NCBI GenBank assembly: GCA_900754445.1
Contig: CAAECW010000107.1
Span: 15,596 to 79,595 of the forward strand
Source of the DNA: an uncultured Collinsella sp.
Lineage (GTDB): Bacteria; Actinomycetota; Coriobacteriia; Coriobacteriales; Coriobacteriaceae
Reading direction: 5' to 3'
DNA length: 64,000 nt
The notes beneath the pieces are model-generated. The model was not told where the DNA came from and made no database searches. It saw only the letters and a program-made list of their open reading frames with translations. Each line of letters opens with the position of its first letter. Positions within the stretch are counted from its first letter, which is position 1. Shown piece after piece: positions 25,531 to 33,690 of the stretch. Made by a program: the position numbers and the translations under genes.

Positions 25531-25600
25531 TTGCGGTGAAATAGTTCCTATCTGGGGCATCAACCAGTCCATCCAGGAACTATTCCACCGCAACTTCGTT
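25531..25600 (+). terminator. foldback terminator of the TTGCGGTGAAATA family (copy 1)
   Basis: TTGCGGTGAAATAGTTCCT pairs with AGGAACTATTCCACCGCAA over about 19 bp (one mismatch) around a roughly 25-base loop, followed by CTTCGTTTTTG. The outer 13 bases match the copy at 29669, whereas the inner arms differ but remain self-complementary. Confidence 0.8.
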
Positions 25601-25615
25601 TTTGATGCCCCGCCC

Positions 25616-25815
25616 GGAAACTGCATCCCAGTCCCCCCTTCAAGGTGGGACACGGTTTCCCATAGGGCCTCGACTGGGAAAGTGCGTCCCGTTTCGAGTG
25701 GGGATTCCGGGATGCATTTTCCGTAAGAGGCCTGTTTGGGAAACCATATCCCGTTTCGAGCCAGAATTCTGGGATGTAGTTTCCCCGAGAGGCCTCATCG
25801 GGAAACTATGGCCCT
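25616..25815. repeat. tandem imperfect repeat of about 62 bp, each unit a hairpin
   Basis: Hairpins at 25616-25660, 25676-25722 and 25738-25785, plus a left-arm-only remnant at 25800-25815. Each has the form GGGAAA-N6-TCCC ... GGGAT-N-TTTCC. Units 2 and 3 share TCCCGTTTCGAG and the border GGCCT. Pairing is kept although the arms differ (for example TGCGTCCCG/CGGGATGCA and ATATCCCG/TGGGATGT). No open frame and no known element recognised. Confidence 0.8.
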
Positions 25816-25853
25816 GAACTCTCCTGCCTGTCCCCATTGCGCCAATCTGCTGA

Positions 25854-25926
25854 TTGAACGTCATTGTGTGTTCACGCTATCATGTAAGCTTAAAATTGGT
25901 TAGCCATGGCAAACGGTTAGCCATGG
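25854..25926 (+). promoter_or_regulatory. feoAB promoter with two DtxR/IdeR-like boxes
   Basis: TTGAAC (25854-25859), 18-base spacer, TATCAT (25878-25883). Just downstream, GGTTAGCCATGG occurs twice as direct repeats (25898-25909 and 25915-25926; 17-base period). The GGTTAGCC half resembles iron-repressor (DtxR/IdeR) boxes. The position over the transcription start fits repression by iron. The regulator is not in this window. Confidence 0.6.
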
Positions 25927-25973
25927 TGAACATAAATGCAACGCCCTGTGGGCGCCGGGGGAGGAACACGGAC

Positions 25974-28334
25974 GTGAGGCTCGATACACTCGAGATTGGA
26001 AAGGACGCCGTCGTCGCATCGGTGACATCGGACGACCAGGCACTCCGACAGCATATTTTGGACATGGGCCTAACGCCGGGCACCGAAGTCACCATGATGA
26101 AGTACGCCCCCATGGGTGACCCGCTCGAGATCCGCCTGCGTGGCTACGAGTTGACACTGCGTAAGGACGATGCCGCTCGCATCGAGCTCGTGGGTATTCA
26201 CGACACCGATACGGGTCCGCGCGCTAACGCCGCAATCGGCACGACGGAGCATCCGGCCCTGGGCGAGGGGACGTATTCGCCCCGTGCGGCAAAGACGGCC
26301 GTGCCCGAGGGCGCGCCGCTGCACTTTGCCCTCGCCGGCAACCAAAACTGCGGCAAGACCACGTTATTCAACCAGCTGACGGGCTCCAACCAGCACGTCG
26401 GTAACTTTCCCGGCGTGACTGTCGACCGCAAAGATGGCACCATCCGTAACCATCCCGAGGCGAGCGTTACCGATCTGCCTGGCATTTACTCCCTGTCGCC
26501 GTACACAGGCGAAGAGGTCGTGAGCCGTCAGTTCATCCTCGACGAGCGCCCGGACGCCATCATCGACATCATTGACGCTACCAACATCGAGCGTAACCTG
26601 TACTTGACACTGCAGCTCATGGAGCTCGACCGCCCCATGGTCATCGCGCTCAACATGATGGACGAGGTGACCGCCAACGGCGGCGCCGTGGACGTCAACC
26701 TGCTCGAGAGCCTGTTGGGCGTGCCCGTTGTTCCCATTAGCGCTGCCCGCAACGAGGGTATCGGCGAGTTGGTGGACCACGCCCTGCACGTGGCGCGGTT
26801 CCGCGAGCGCCCTGGTCGCCTGGACTTTTGCGTGCCCGACGGTCCGGACGGCGGTGCGCTGCATCGCTGCATCCACGGCATTGCCAACCTGATCGAGGAC
26901 CATGCCGTGACGGCGCACATCCCGGTGCGCTTTGCGGCGACCAAGCTGGTCGAGGGCGATGAGCTGGTAACCGAGGCGCTTCACCTGGATCGCAATGAGC
27001 TCGACGCTATCGAGCACATCATTACCCAGATGGAGGGCGAGGCCGGCACCGACCGCCTATCTGCGTTGGCCGATATGCGTTTTAGCTTTATCGGCGACGT
27101 GTGCGGGCGTTGCGTCGTCAAGCCGCACGAAAGCCGCGAGCACGTGCGCTCCGTCAAGATTGACCGCATCCTGACAGGTCGTTACACAGCCATTCCGGCG
27201 TTTCTGGTGATCATGGGCCTCGTCTTTTGGCTGACGTTTGGCGTGATCGGCGCGGCGTTGCAGGGACTCATGGAGGACGGCATCGCTGCCATCATCGCCT
27301 CGGCCGATGCGGGCCTCAAGGCGTTCGGCACCAACGACGTAGTGCGCTCGCTGGCTGTCGACGGCGTGCTTACGGGTGTGGGCAGCGTGCTGACCTTCCT
27401 GCCGATTATCGTCGTGCTCTTTTTGTTCCTCTCCATTCTGGAAGACTCCGGATACATGGCGCGCGTGGCCTTTGTCATGGATAAGGTGTTGCGTCGCTTT
27501 GGCCTGTCGGGCCGCAGCTTTGTGCCCATGCTCGTCGGTTTTGGCTGCACCGTGCCGGCTATCATGTCGACCCGTACGCTCCCATCCGAGCACGACCGCA
27601 AGATGACGGTCATGCTCACGCCGTTTATGAGCTGCTCAGCCAAGTTGCCGGTTTACGGCTTGCTGTGCGGGGCGTTTTTCCCGCAGGCGACGGTTCCCGC
27701 CATGGTCTCGCTCTATCTGATCGGTATCGTGGTCGGCTGTATCGCGGCTTTGGTGCTCAACCGCACGGCATTTAAGGGCGACCCGGTGCCGTTTATCATG
27801 GAGCTTCCCAATTACCGCCTGCCGAGCGTCAAGACGACGGTGATGCTGGCATGGGATAAGGCCAAGGACTTCATCACCAAGGCCTTTACCATTATCTTTG
27901 CCGCTACGGTGGTCATCTGGTTCCTGCAGACGTTCGATATCCGCTTTAATGTGGTCGCCGACCAGTCGCAAAGCCTGCTTGCCGGTCTGGGTAGCATCAT
28001 CGCGCCGGTGTTGGCCCCGCTCGGCTTTGGCGACTGGCGCGCCTCGACGGCGCTCGTCACCGGACTTATCGCCAAGGAGAGTGTCATCTCGACACTCACG
28101 GTGCTTTTGGGTGCAACCTCGCCCGCGGCATTGTCAACCATGTTTTCGCCGTTTACCGCCTACGTGTTCTTGGTCTTTACGCTGCTGTACCCGCCTTGCG
28201 TGGCCGCTATCGGCGCTGTCAAGAGCGAGTTGGGCGCGCGCTATGCCGTGGCCGTATTCGCGTTTCAGGTCGCCGTTGCCTGGATCGTGGCGTTTGTCGT
28301 GCATTCGGCGGGCATATTGCTGGGGTTGGCTTAG
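25974..28334 (+). CDS. feoB: ferrous iron transporter, FeoA-FeoB fusion
   Basis: 786 residues from the GTG at 25974, chosen because GGGGGAGG lies 8 bases upstream; ATGs at 25854 and 25923 lie before or within the regulatory boxes. Residues 1-75 are a FeoA SH3-like domain (LDTLEIGKDAVVASVTSDD, GLTPGTEVTMMKYAP). A linker leads to the FeoB GTPase: G1 GNQNCGKTT at about 122, GNFPGVTVD, G3 DLPGIYSL and G4 NMMDE. The membrane domain carries two Gate motifs (CTVPAIMSTRTL; FMSCSAKLPVYG). It imports Fe(II). The G1 loop has Gln and Cys where Pro and Val are usual. Confidence 0.94.
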   Translation: MRLDTLEIGKDAVVASVTSDDQALRQHILDMGLTPGTEVTMMKYAPMGDPLEIRLRGYELTLRKDDAARIELVGIHDTDTGPRANAAIGTTEHPALGEGTYSPRAAKTAVPEGAPLHFALAGNQNCGKTTLFNQLTGSNQHVGNFPGVTVDRKDGTIRNHPEASVTDLPGIYSLSPYTGEEVVSRQFILDERPDAIIDIIDATNIERNLYLTLQLMELDRPMVIALNMMDEVTANGGAVDVNLLESLLGVPVVPISAARNEGIGELVDHALHVARFRERPGRLDFCVPDGPDGGALHRCIHGIANLIEDHAVTAHIPVRFAATKLVEGDELVTEALHLDRNELDAIEHIITQMEGEAGTDRLSALADMRFSFIGDVCGRCVVKPHESREHVRSVKIDRILTGRYTAIPAFLVIMGLVFWLTFGVIGAALQGLMEDGIAAIIASADAGLKAFGTNDVVRSLAVDGVLTGVGSVLTFLPIIVVLFLFLSILEDSGYMARVAFVMDKVLRRFGLSGRSFVPMLVGFGCTVPAIMSTRTLPSEHDRKMTVMLTPFMSCSAKLPVYGLLCGAFFPQATVPAMVSLYLIGIVVGCIAALVLNRTAFKGDPVPFIMELPNYRLPSVKTTVMLAWDKAKDFITKAFTIIFAATVVIWFLQTFDIRFNVVADQSQSLLAGLGSIIAPVLAPLGFGDWRASTALVTGLIAKESVISTLTVLLGATSPAALSTMFSPFTAYVFLVFTLLYPPCVAAIGAVKSELGARYAVAVFAFQVAVAWIVAFVVHSAGILLGLA

Positions 28335-28376
28335 TTATGAATTGACGGCGCAACCTCTGTGTATCGAATTGTTTTC

Positions 28377-28421
28377 GGCCCCGCATCTGTACTGACGGAT
28401 GCGGGGCCGTTGCTATATAAT
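28377..28421 (+). promoter_or_regulatory. feoAB 3' hairpin overlapping a promoter for the MFS gene
   Basis: GGCCCCGCATC (28377-28387) pairs with GATGCGGGGCC (28398-28408). Partly inside it, CTGACG (28392-28397), an 18-base spacer and TATAAT (28416-28421) make a plausible promoter 34 bases before the MFS start. Confidence 0.55.
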
Positions 28422-28454
28422 CGCCTCCGCTCAAAACGATTGGAGACGTTATAT

Positions 28455-29651
28455 ATGACTCAGACAAGGCAAGACGGCATCACGCTCAAGCAGTGGCTCC
28501 CACTCGTCGGGCTCACCTGCTGTGCGTTCGTGTTCAACACGTCGGAGTTTATGCCCATTGGCCTTTTGACTGATATCGCCGCGTCGTTCTCGCTCACCGA
28601 GGCCCAGGCGGGCATCATGATCTCGGTCTATGCCTGGGGCGTCATGCTGCTGTCGCTGCCGCTCATGGTGTTCGCCTCGCGCTTTGAGTTCAAGCGGATG
28701 CTGCTGGGCGTGCTGGCTGTGTTCTCGCTCGGTCAGTTCCTGTCCGCTGTGGCGCCGACCTATCCCATCCTGGTCTGCGCGCGCCTGGTGGTCGCTTGCG
28801 CACATGCCGTGTTCTGGTCAGTTGCCTCGATTATGGCCTCGCGCCTGGTCGACACTCGCCACGGCGCGCTCGCCATCAGCATGATCGCTACGGGCTCGTC
28901 CATCGCGCAGATCTTTGGCCTGCCGCTCGGTCGCGCCATTGGCTTGGCCGTGGGCTGGCGCATGACGTTTGCCGTGGTCGGGGGCCTCTCAGCCATCGCG
29001 GTCGTCTACCAGGCAGCGGTGTTCCCGGCCATGCCGGCGGGTGAGCGCTTTACTGTCAAACAGCTGCCCGAGCTGCTCAAGAACCCGCTCCTCATCGCGC
29101 TCTACGCAGTCACGGTCTTCATGGCGACCGGCTATTACGCAAGCTACAGCTATATCGAGCCCTTCCTGGCGCAGGTCGCGCACGTCGATGCGGGCGCCAT
29201 TACCATGACGCTGACGGCGTTTGGCTGCTCTGGTTTGCTCGGAAGCTGGCTGTTTGGCCGCCTGTTCGATGGGCATCGCTTCCCGTTCTTGGCTATCACG
29301 CTCTCCGGCGTGCCGGTGGCCCTGCTGCTCATGGGGCCGGCCGCATCGTCGCTCGTGACAGTGCTTGCCGTCTGCGCACTGTGGGGTTGCTGCGCCACGG
29401 CCTTTAACGTGGCGTTTCAGGCCGAGCTCATCAAGCACACGCCGGCAGATTCGTCGGCCGTCGCCATGTCGATCTTCTCGGGCCTGTTCAACCTCGGTAT
29501 CGGCACGGGTACCGCGATCGGCGGAGCCGTGGTTTCGGGTCCCGGTATCGCCTGGATCGGCTTTGTGGGCGGGGCGATTGCCGTCGTGGGCGTCATCCTC
29601 GCCATCACCGTGCTGTTTCCGGCCATCCGCCGCGCCAAGCCCGTCGCCTAA
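28455..29651 (+). CDS. MFS exporter, SotB/YdhP-like (DHA1) family
   Basis: 398 residues from the ATG at 28455; the frame extends upstream through the hairpin, which is not credible coding. Twelve transmembrane segments. The N-terminus FVFNTSEFMPIGLLTDIAAS is the signature of the sugar-efflux/purine-efflux SotB-YdhP group, with SRFEFKRMLLG as the loop 2-3 motif. Exports a small molecule, possibly sugars or nucleosides; the substrate cannot be read from sequence. Monocistronic, ended by the foldback at 29669. Confidence 0.88.
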   Translation: MTQTRQDGITLKQWLPLVGLTCCAFVFNTSEFMPIGLLTDIAASFSLTEAQAGIMISVYAWGVMLLSLPLMVFASRFEFKRMLLGVLAVFSLGQFLSAVAPTYPILVCARLVVACAHAVFWSVASIMASRLVDTRHGALAISMIATGSSIAQIFGLPLGRAIGLAVGWRMTFAVVGGLSAIAVVYQAAVFPAMPAGERFTVKQLPELLKNPLLIALYAVTVFMATGYYASYSYIEPFLAQVAHVDAGAITMTLTAFGCSGLLGSWLFGRLFDGHRFPFLAITLSGVPVALLLMGPAASSLVTVLAVCALWGCCATAFNVAFQAELIKHTPADSSAVAMSIFSGLFNLGIGTGTAIGGAVVSGPGIAWIGFVGGAIAVVGVILAITVLFPAIRRAKPVA

Positions 29652-29668
29652 CCATATCCCCTCATCAG

Positions 29669-29740
29669 TTGCGGTGAAATACGGATTGTTTAGCCCAATA
29701 AACCTGGCAAACAGTCCGTATTTCACCGCAACTTATTTTG
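29669..29740 (+). terminator. foldback terminator of the TTGCGGTGAAATA family (copy 2)
   Basis: GTTGCGGTGAAATACGGA plus TGTTT pairs with AAACA plus TCCGTATTTCACCGCAAC around AGCCCAATAAACCTGGC, followed by TTATTTTGG. Same outer arms as copy 1 (25531), different but internally matched inner arms. Confidence 0.8.
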
Positions 29741-29804
29741 GGGAAGGGGGTGCACGCTGGGCATACAATGGATGTCGTTGTGTTGAGCTTACCGGGAGGT
29801 TGCT

Positions 29805-31181
29805 ATGTGGGCATACGAGACGACGTTCTATCAGATCTATCCGCTGGGCTTTTGTGGAGCTCCGCGCGAAAACGCCGCCCCTGTTGCCGAGGATGAGCTC
29901 GCCCAGGCCGCCGATGCCACAGCTAGCCCCGATGCGCCCATCATGAAGATTGCCAAATGGGCCGACTACCTGCAGGAACTCGGCGTTGGCACTGTGCTCA
30001 TCAACCCGCCGCTCGAGTCCGATAGCCACGGCTACGATACGCGCAGCCTGCGCCATATCGACCGCCGCCTGGGTGGGGATGTCGACTTTGCCGCCGTGTG
30101 CGACACACTGCATGCCCACGGTATCCGCGTGGTGCTCGATGCCGTCTTCAACCACGTCGGCCGCGGTTTTTGGGCCTTCCGCGATGTGCAGGAGCGCAAG
30201 TGGGATTCGCCGTACAAGGATTGGTTCCACATCAGCTTTGACGGTGACTCGTGCTACGGCGACGGCTTTTGGTATGAGGGCTGGGAGGGCCATTTTGAGC
30301 TTGTGAAGCTCAACCTGCAAAACCCCGCCGTGGTCAATTACCTGCTTGAGTCCGTGCGTCGCTGGGCCGAGGTCTTTGGCGTCGACGGCCTGCGCTTGGA
30401 CGTTGCCTATATGCTCGACCGCGACTTCATGCGCCGCCTGCACGCTTTTACCCGTGAGCTCAAGCCCGACTTTGTGCTGATTGGCGAGACGCTCCACGGC
30501 GACTACAACCAAATCGTCAACGACGAGATGCTCGACTCCTGCACCAACTACGAGTGCTACAAGGGCCTGTACTCCAGCTTTAACTCGGTCAACATGTTCG
30601 AGATCGCCCATTCGCTGCATCGCCAGTTTGGCGGCGACCCCTGGTGCATCTACCGCGGCAAACACCTGCTGTCGTTTGTCGACAACCACGACGTGCCGCG
30701 CCTGGCGAGCATCCTCACCGACAAGTCGTGCCTGCGTCCCGCCTATGGCATGCTCTTTGGCATGCCGGGCATTCCGTGCGTCTACTATGGCAGCGAGTGG
30801 GGAATTGCTGGTGAAAAGGGCGGCCCCGATGGCGACTGGGCGCTGCGCCCTGCGCTCGATGAGCCTGCGCCCAACGAGCTGACGGCCTTCATCACGCAGC
30901 TGGCGCACCTGCGCTCGGCAAACGACGCGGCGGCCCGTGCTCTCAACTACGGTGCCTATCGCAATGTGGTGATCCAGAACAAGCAGCTGCTGTTCGAGCG
31001 CGCCTGCGACGACGCGACGGTGCTCGTGGCGGTGAACGCCGTGGACGAGCCTTACACCTTTGGCGCCGGCGAGCTCAACGGCTCCTTTGTCGATTTGCTT
31101 GCCGACGGCGTGCCCACGGTCGAGCTGGCGGGCTCCCTTGAGCTTGCGCCCTACGAGGTGCGCTATCTGTTGAGGGCCTAG
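29805..31181 (+). CDS. GH13 alpha-amylase-family enzyme (maltodextrin/neopullulanase-like)
   Basis: 458 residues, compact for GH13. The barrel motifs are: region I DAVFNHVG, region II DGLRLDVAY (nucleophile Asp199), region III LIGETLHGDY (acid/base Glu228) and region IV FVDNHDVPR (Asp296). The C-terminal domain is small. No signal peptide, so it acts on imported oligosaccharides; specificity unknown. A GGGAGG RBS is present. The next gene follows after 3 bases. Confidence 0.9.
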   Translation: MWAYETTFYQIYPLGFCGAPRENAAPVAEDELAQAADATASPDAPIMKIAKWADYLQELGVGTVLINPPLESDSHGYDTRSLRHIDRRLGGDVDFAAVCDTLHAHGIRVVLDAVFNHVGRGFWAFRDVQERKWDSPYKDWFHISFDGDSCYGDGFWYEGWEGHFELVKLNLQNPAVVNYLLESVRRWAEVFGVDGLRLDVAYMLDRDFMRRLHAFTRELKPDFVLIGETLHGDYNQIVNDEMLDSCTNYECYKGLYSSFNSVNMFEIAHSLHRQFGGDPWCIYRGKHLLSFVDNHDVPRLASILTDKSCLRPAYGMLFGMPGIPCVYYGSEWGIAGEKGGPDGDWALRPALDEPAPNELTAFITQLAHLRSANDAAARALNYGAYRNVVIQNKQLLFERACDDATVLVAVNAVDEPYTFGAGELNGSFVDLLADGVPTVELAGSLELAPYEVRYLLRA

Positions 31182-31184
31182 GCC

Positions 31185-31754
31185 ATGGCAGCGTCTGACG
31201 AGGGCTATCAACATATTGAGCATGGGTTTGAGCCCGTGTTCGACCAGCACTCGCGCGTTTTGGTGCTCGGATCGTTTCCCTCGGTGCTGTCGCGCGCTAA
31301 TGCCTTTTATTACGGCAACCCTCAGAATCGCTTTTGGCGTGTGATGGCCACGTGCCTCGGTATGCCTGTGCCGCCCAACGAGGGCGATCCTTTGGCAAGC
31401 GGTGAGCCCGCGACGCTCGATGCCTCCATTGCCGCCAAGCGGGCCATGCTGCTGAACGGCGGCGTGGCCCTGTGGGATGCAATCGAGAGCTGCGACATTA
31501 AGGGCTCGAGCGACGCGAGCATCCGCAACGTTGTGCCGGCACATATCGAGCGCATTACCGGCGCAGCTCCCATTGAGCAGGTGATATGCAACGGTGGTAC
31601 AGCTGGCCGGCTCTACAAGCGCTATCTACAAGAGCGCACCGGGCTGCCGGCCATCGTTCTGCCGTCGACAAGTCCCGCCAATGCGGCGTGGCGTCTGGAA
31701 CGCCTTGTCGAGCGTTGGAGCGGCGCCGCTGATTGGCAGGCTTTTTCGATTTAG
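31185..31754 (+). CDS. DNA-deoxyinosine (hypoxanthine-DNA) glycosylase, UDG superfamily family 6
   Basis: 189 residues. Family motifs: LVLGSFPSVLSRANAFYYGN near the N-terminus (active-site loop with Asn in PQNRFW) and the C-terminal LPSTSPAN. The family removes hypoxanthine arising from adenine deamination; that specificity is inferred from similarity. It sits 3 bases after the GH13 gene, so it is co-transcribed despite unrelated function. Its last 4 bases overlap the end of the convergent hypothetical gene. Confidence 0.82.
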   Translation: MAASDEGYQHIEHGFEPVFDQHSRVLVLGSFPSVLSRANAFYYGNPQNRFWRVMATCLGMPVPPNEGDPLASGEPATLDASIAAKRAMLLNGGVALWDAIESCDIKGSSDASIRNVVPAHIERITGAAPIEQVICNGGTAGRLYKRYLQERTGLPAIVLPSTSPANAAWRLERLVERWSGAADWQAFSI

Positions 31755-32407
31755 CAGTTTGAGTGCTCGGCAAGATGCCTCATAACGGCGTGCCAGATCG
31801 GTGTGGGCAGTGCAGGCGTGGCGCGCACCATGCCGTCGGTGTCGACGCCGCCCGTTGCGGCGCCACTGAGCTTCTGCGCGTGTTCGACGGAACACCCCAT
31901 ACGAACGGCGCCCACGAGCTTGTCCATGGCCTCCGAAAACGGTCGCCGCAAGAGTCCCATGCGCGGGGAGCGACGAAGCGCCGCAATGCCGCTGCCAGCG
32001 CAGATGGCAACGCCGCCACACCACAATTGGTTATGGCGCTCACATGCCTTGTGCAGGCGAACGGCGGTCTCACGCGCCTGCTCAGTGCCCTGTTGTGCGG
32101 CTCGAATCGCGGCGTAGACACGCGTTCCCGTACCGCCAAAGCGCTCAAGCGCCTGCTCGATGGCTGTCAACGTCTTATCGTCAGCCACATCTTCAATGGC
32201 CAGCACGATGCCATCGGCAACGCTGCCGGCGTCATTTGCCTTCAAGTCGACCGGGTGGGGGAGTGCGGTGCCGGAAAGCTGTGCATAGGCGGTGATGGCA
32301 TCCTGCAGGTCCCAGAGCAAAAACTCAAGATCGTCGCTATTGGGAATGCTGATATACGCAATGGTTTGCAGTGTTTTTGGTACATCGCCGCGTGCGGTCG
32401 TCTCCAT
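31751..32407 (-). CDS. hypothetical protein
   Basis: 218 residues, not recognised. No signal peptide; mostly alpha/beta composition with one glycine-rich stretch (CGGVAICAGSGIAALRRSP, about residues 129-147). The pattern around GLLRRPFSEAMDKLVGAVRMG is vaguely flavodoxin/FMN-reductase-like, but not enough to name. RBS GGAAAGGAGG precedes the ATG. Divergent from the aminotransferase gene with 93 bases between them; convergent and slightly overlapping with the glycosylase gene. Confidence 0.75.
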   Translation of the reverse strand: METTARGDVPKTLQTIAYISIPNSDDLEFLLWDLQDAITAYAQLSGTALPHPVDLKANDAGSVADGIVLAIEDVADDKTLTAIEQALERFGGTGTRVYAAIRAAQQGTEQARETAVRLHKACERHNQLWCGGVAICAGSGIAALRRSPRMGLLRRPFSEAMDKLVGAVRMGCSVEHAQKLSGAATGGVDTDGMVRATPALPTPIWHAVMRHLAEHSNC

Positions 32408-32500
32408 GCTGCCTCCTTTCCGGTTGGTTTCCGTTTAGGTTACACCGTCTGGTGGCGCCCCGCCGCGCTATCCTAGTGCAACCCTTACGAAAGGAACGCC

Positions 32501-33637
32501 ATGCGTCTGCCCATGAATACCTCGCTTGCCACGCTCAAGCCCTCCGGCATCCGTCGGATTAACGCGCTCGCCGCCCAGCATCCGGGGTGCATCGCGCTCG
32601 CGCTCGGCGAGCCCGATTTTCCCACGCCCGATGTGATTAGCGCCGAGGTGACCGCCGCACTGGACCGCGGCGACACGCACTATCCGCCCAACAACGGTCG
32701 CCCCGCCCTGCGTGAGGCGTTATCTGCCTACATGGGGGATGCGGGCCTTACGTTTTCGGCGGACGAGGTCATTCTGACCGACGGTGCGACCGAGGCCCTG
32801 TCGGCAGCATTCATGGCTATGCTCAACCCAGGCGACGAGGTCATTATTCCCACGCCGGCCTTTGGCCTGTACGAGAGCATCGTCGTGGCCAATCACGCCA
32901 AGGCGGTCTTTTTGGATACGGAGCCTGCGCAATTCCAGATTGACGAGGACGCACTTCGTGCTTACGTGACGCCGGCGACCAAGGCCATCGTCATCTGCTC
33001 GCCCAACAATCCTACGGGTTGCATCCTCAACACGGCGTCGCTCGACGCCGTGGCGCGCGTGGCGGAGGAGGCGGGCATCTACGTGGTCTGCGACGATGTA
33101 TACAACCGCCTGGTCTACGTGGACGGCTACGAGCGCTTTGCCCAGCGCCACCCGGAGCTACGCGAGCAGACGGTAGTCATCGAGAGCTTCTCCAAACCCT
33201 GGGCCATGACCGGCTGGCGTTTGGGCTGGCTCGCAGCCGCAGCCCCCGTCATCGCCGAGATCGCAAAGGCCCACCAATACTTAGTATCGAGCGCCGTCTC
33301 CTTCGAAATGGACGCCGCAGCCCGAGCCCTCACCGTCGACCCAACTCCCATGCTCGAAGTCTACCGAGCCCGTCGCGAACGCGTACTCGCAGCCTTAGAC
33401 GCCATGGGCCTCGACGTAGTAGAGCCCGCAGGAGCCTTCTACACTTTCCCGAGCATCAAAAAGTTCGGCCTAACCAGCGAAGACTTCTGCATCAAAGCCA
33501 TCAAAGAGGCAAACGTAGCCCTAGTCCCGGGCGACTGTTTCGGAACCGAAGGCCACATCCGCCTAAGCTACTGCGTCTCCGACGAAAACCTGGACGAAGG
33601 CCTCCGCCGCCTGTCCACCTTCATTTCAACCTTGTAG
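32501..33637 (+). CDS. PLP-dependent aminotransferase, class I/II (AspC/PatA-like)
   Basis: 378 residues. Fold-type I aminotransferase: IALALGEPDFPTP, SPNNPTG (cofactor Asn), VVCDDVYNRL and the Schiff-base Lys in ESFSKPWAMTGWRLGW. The C-terminus GHIRLSYC holds the substrate-carboxylate Arg. RBS GAAAGGAACGCC lies before the ATG. Odd feature: from about 33230 to the stop, codon third positions change. By hand count only about 14% of the last 136 codons end in G or T and about a quarter end in A, unlike the first two thirds. The protein motifs remain normal, so the change is synonymous. Confidence 0.9.
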   Translation: MRLPMNTSLATLKPSGIRRINALAAQHPGCIALALGEPDFPTPDVISAEVTAALDRGDTHYPPNNGRPALREALSAYMGDAGLTFSADEVILTDGATEALSAAFMAMLNPGDEVIIPTPAFGLYESIVVANHAKAVFLDTEPAQFQIDEDALRAYVTPATKAIVICSPNNPTGCILNTASLDAVARVAEEAGIYVVCDDVYNRLVYVDGYERFAQRHPELREQTVVIESFSKPWAMTGWRLGWLAAAAPVIAEIAKAHQYLVSSAVSFEMDAAARALTVDPTPMLEVYRARRERVLAALDAMGLDVVEPAGAFYTFPSIKKFGLTSEDFCIKAIKEANVALVPGDCFGTEGHIRLSYCVSDENLDEGLRRLSTFISTL

Positions 33638-33690
33638 CCCTCAGGGATGCAACACATCAGCCCACCGACTTAAGGCTTATGAGTGGGGGC

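Noticed and set aside
12312..33637. Integrated mobile island
   Set aside because: No integrase, transposase, attachment-site duplication or tRNA junction was found at its edges. Gene content is housekeeping/accessory with ordinary composition, so rearrangement is as likely as insertion.
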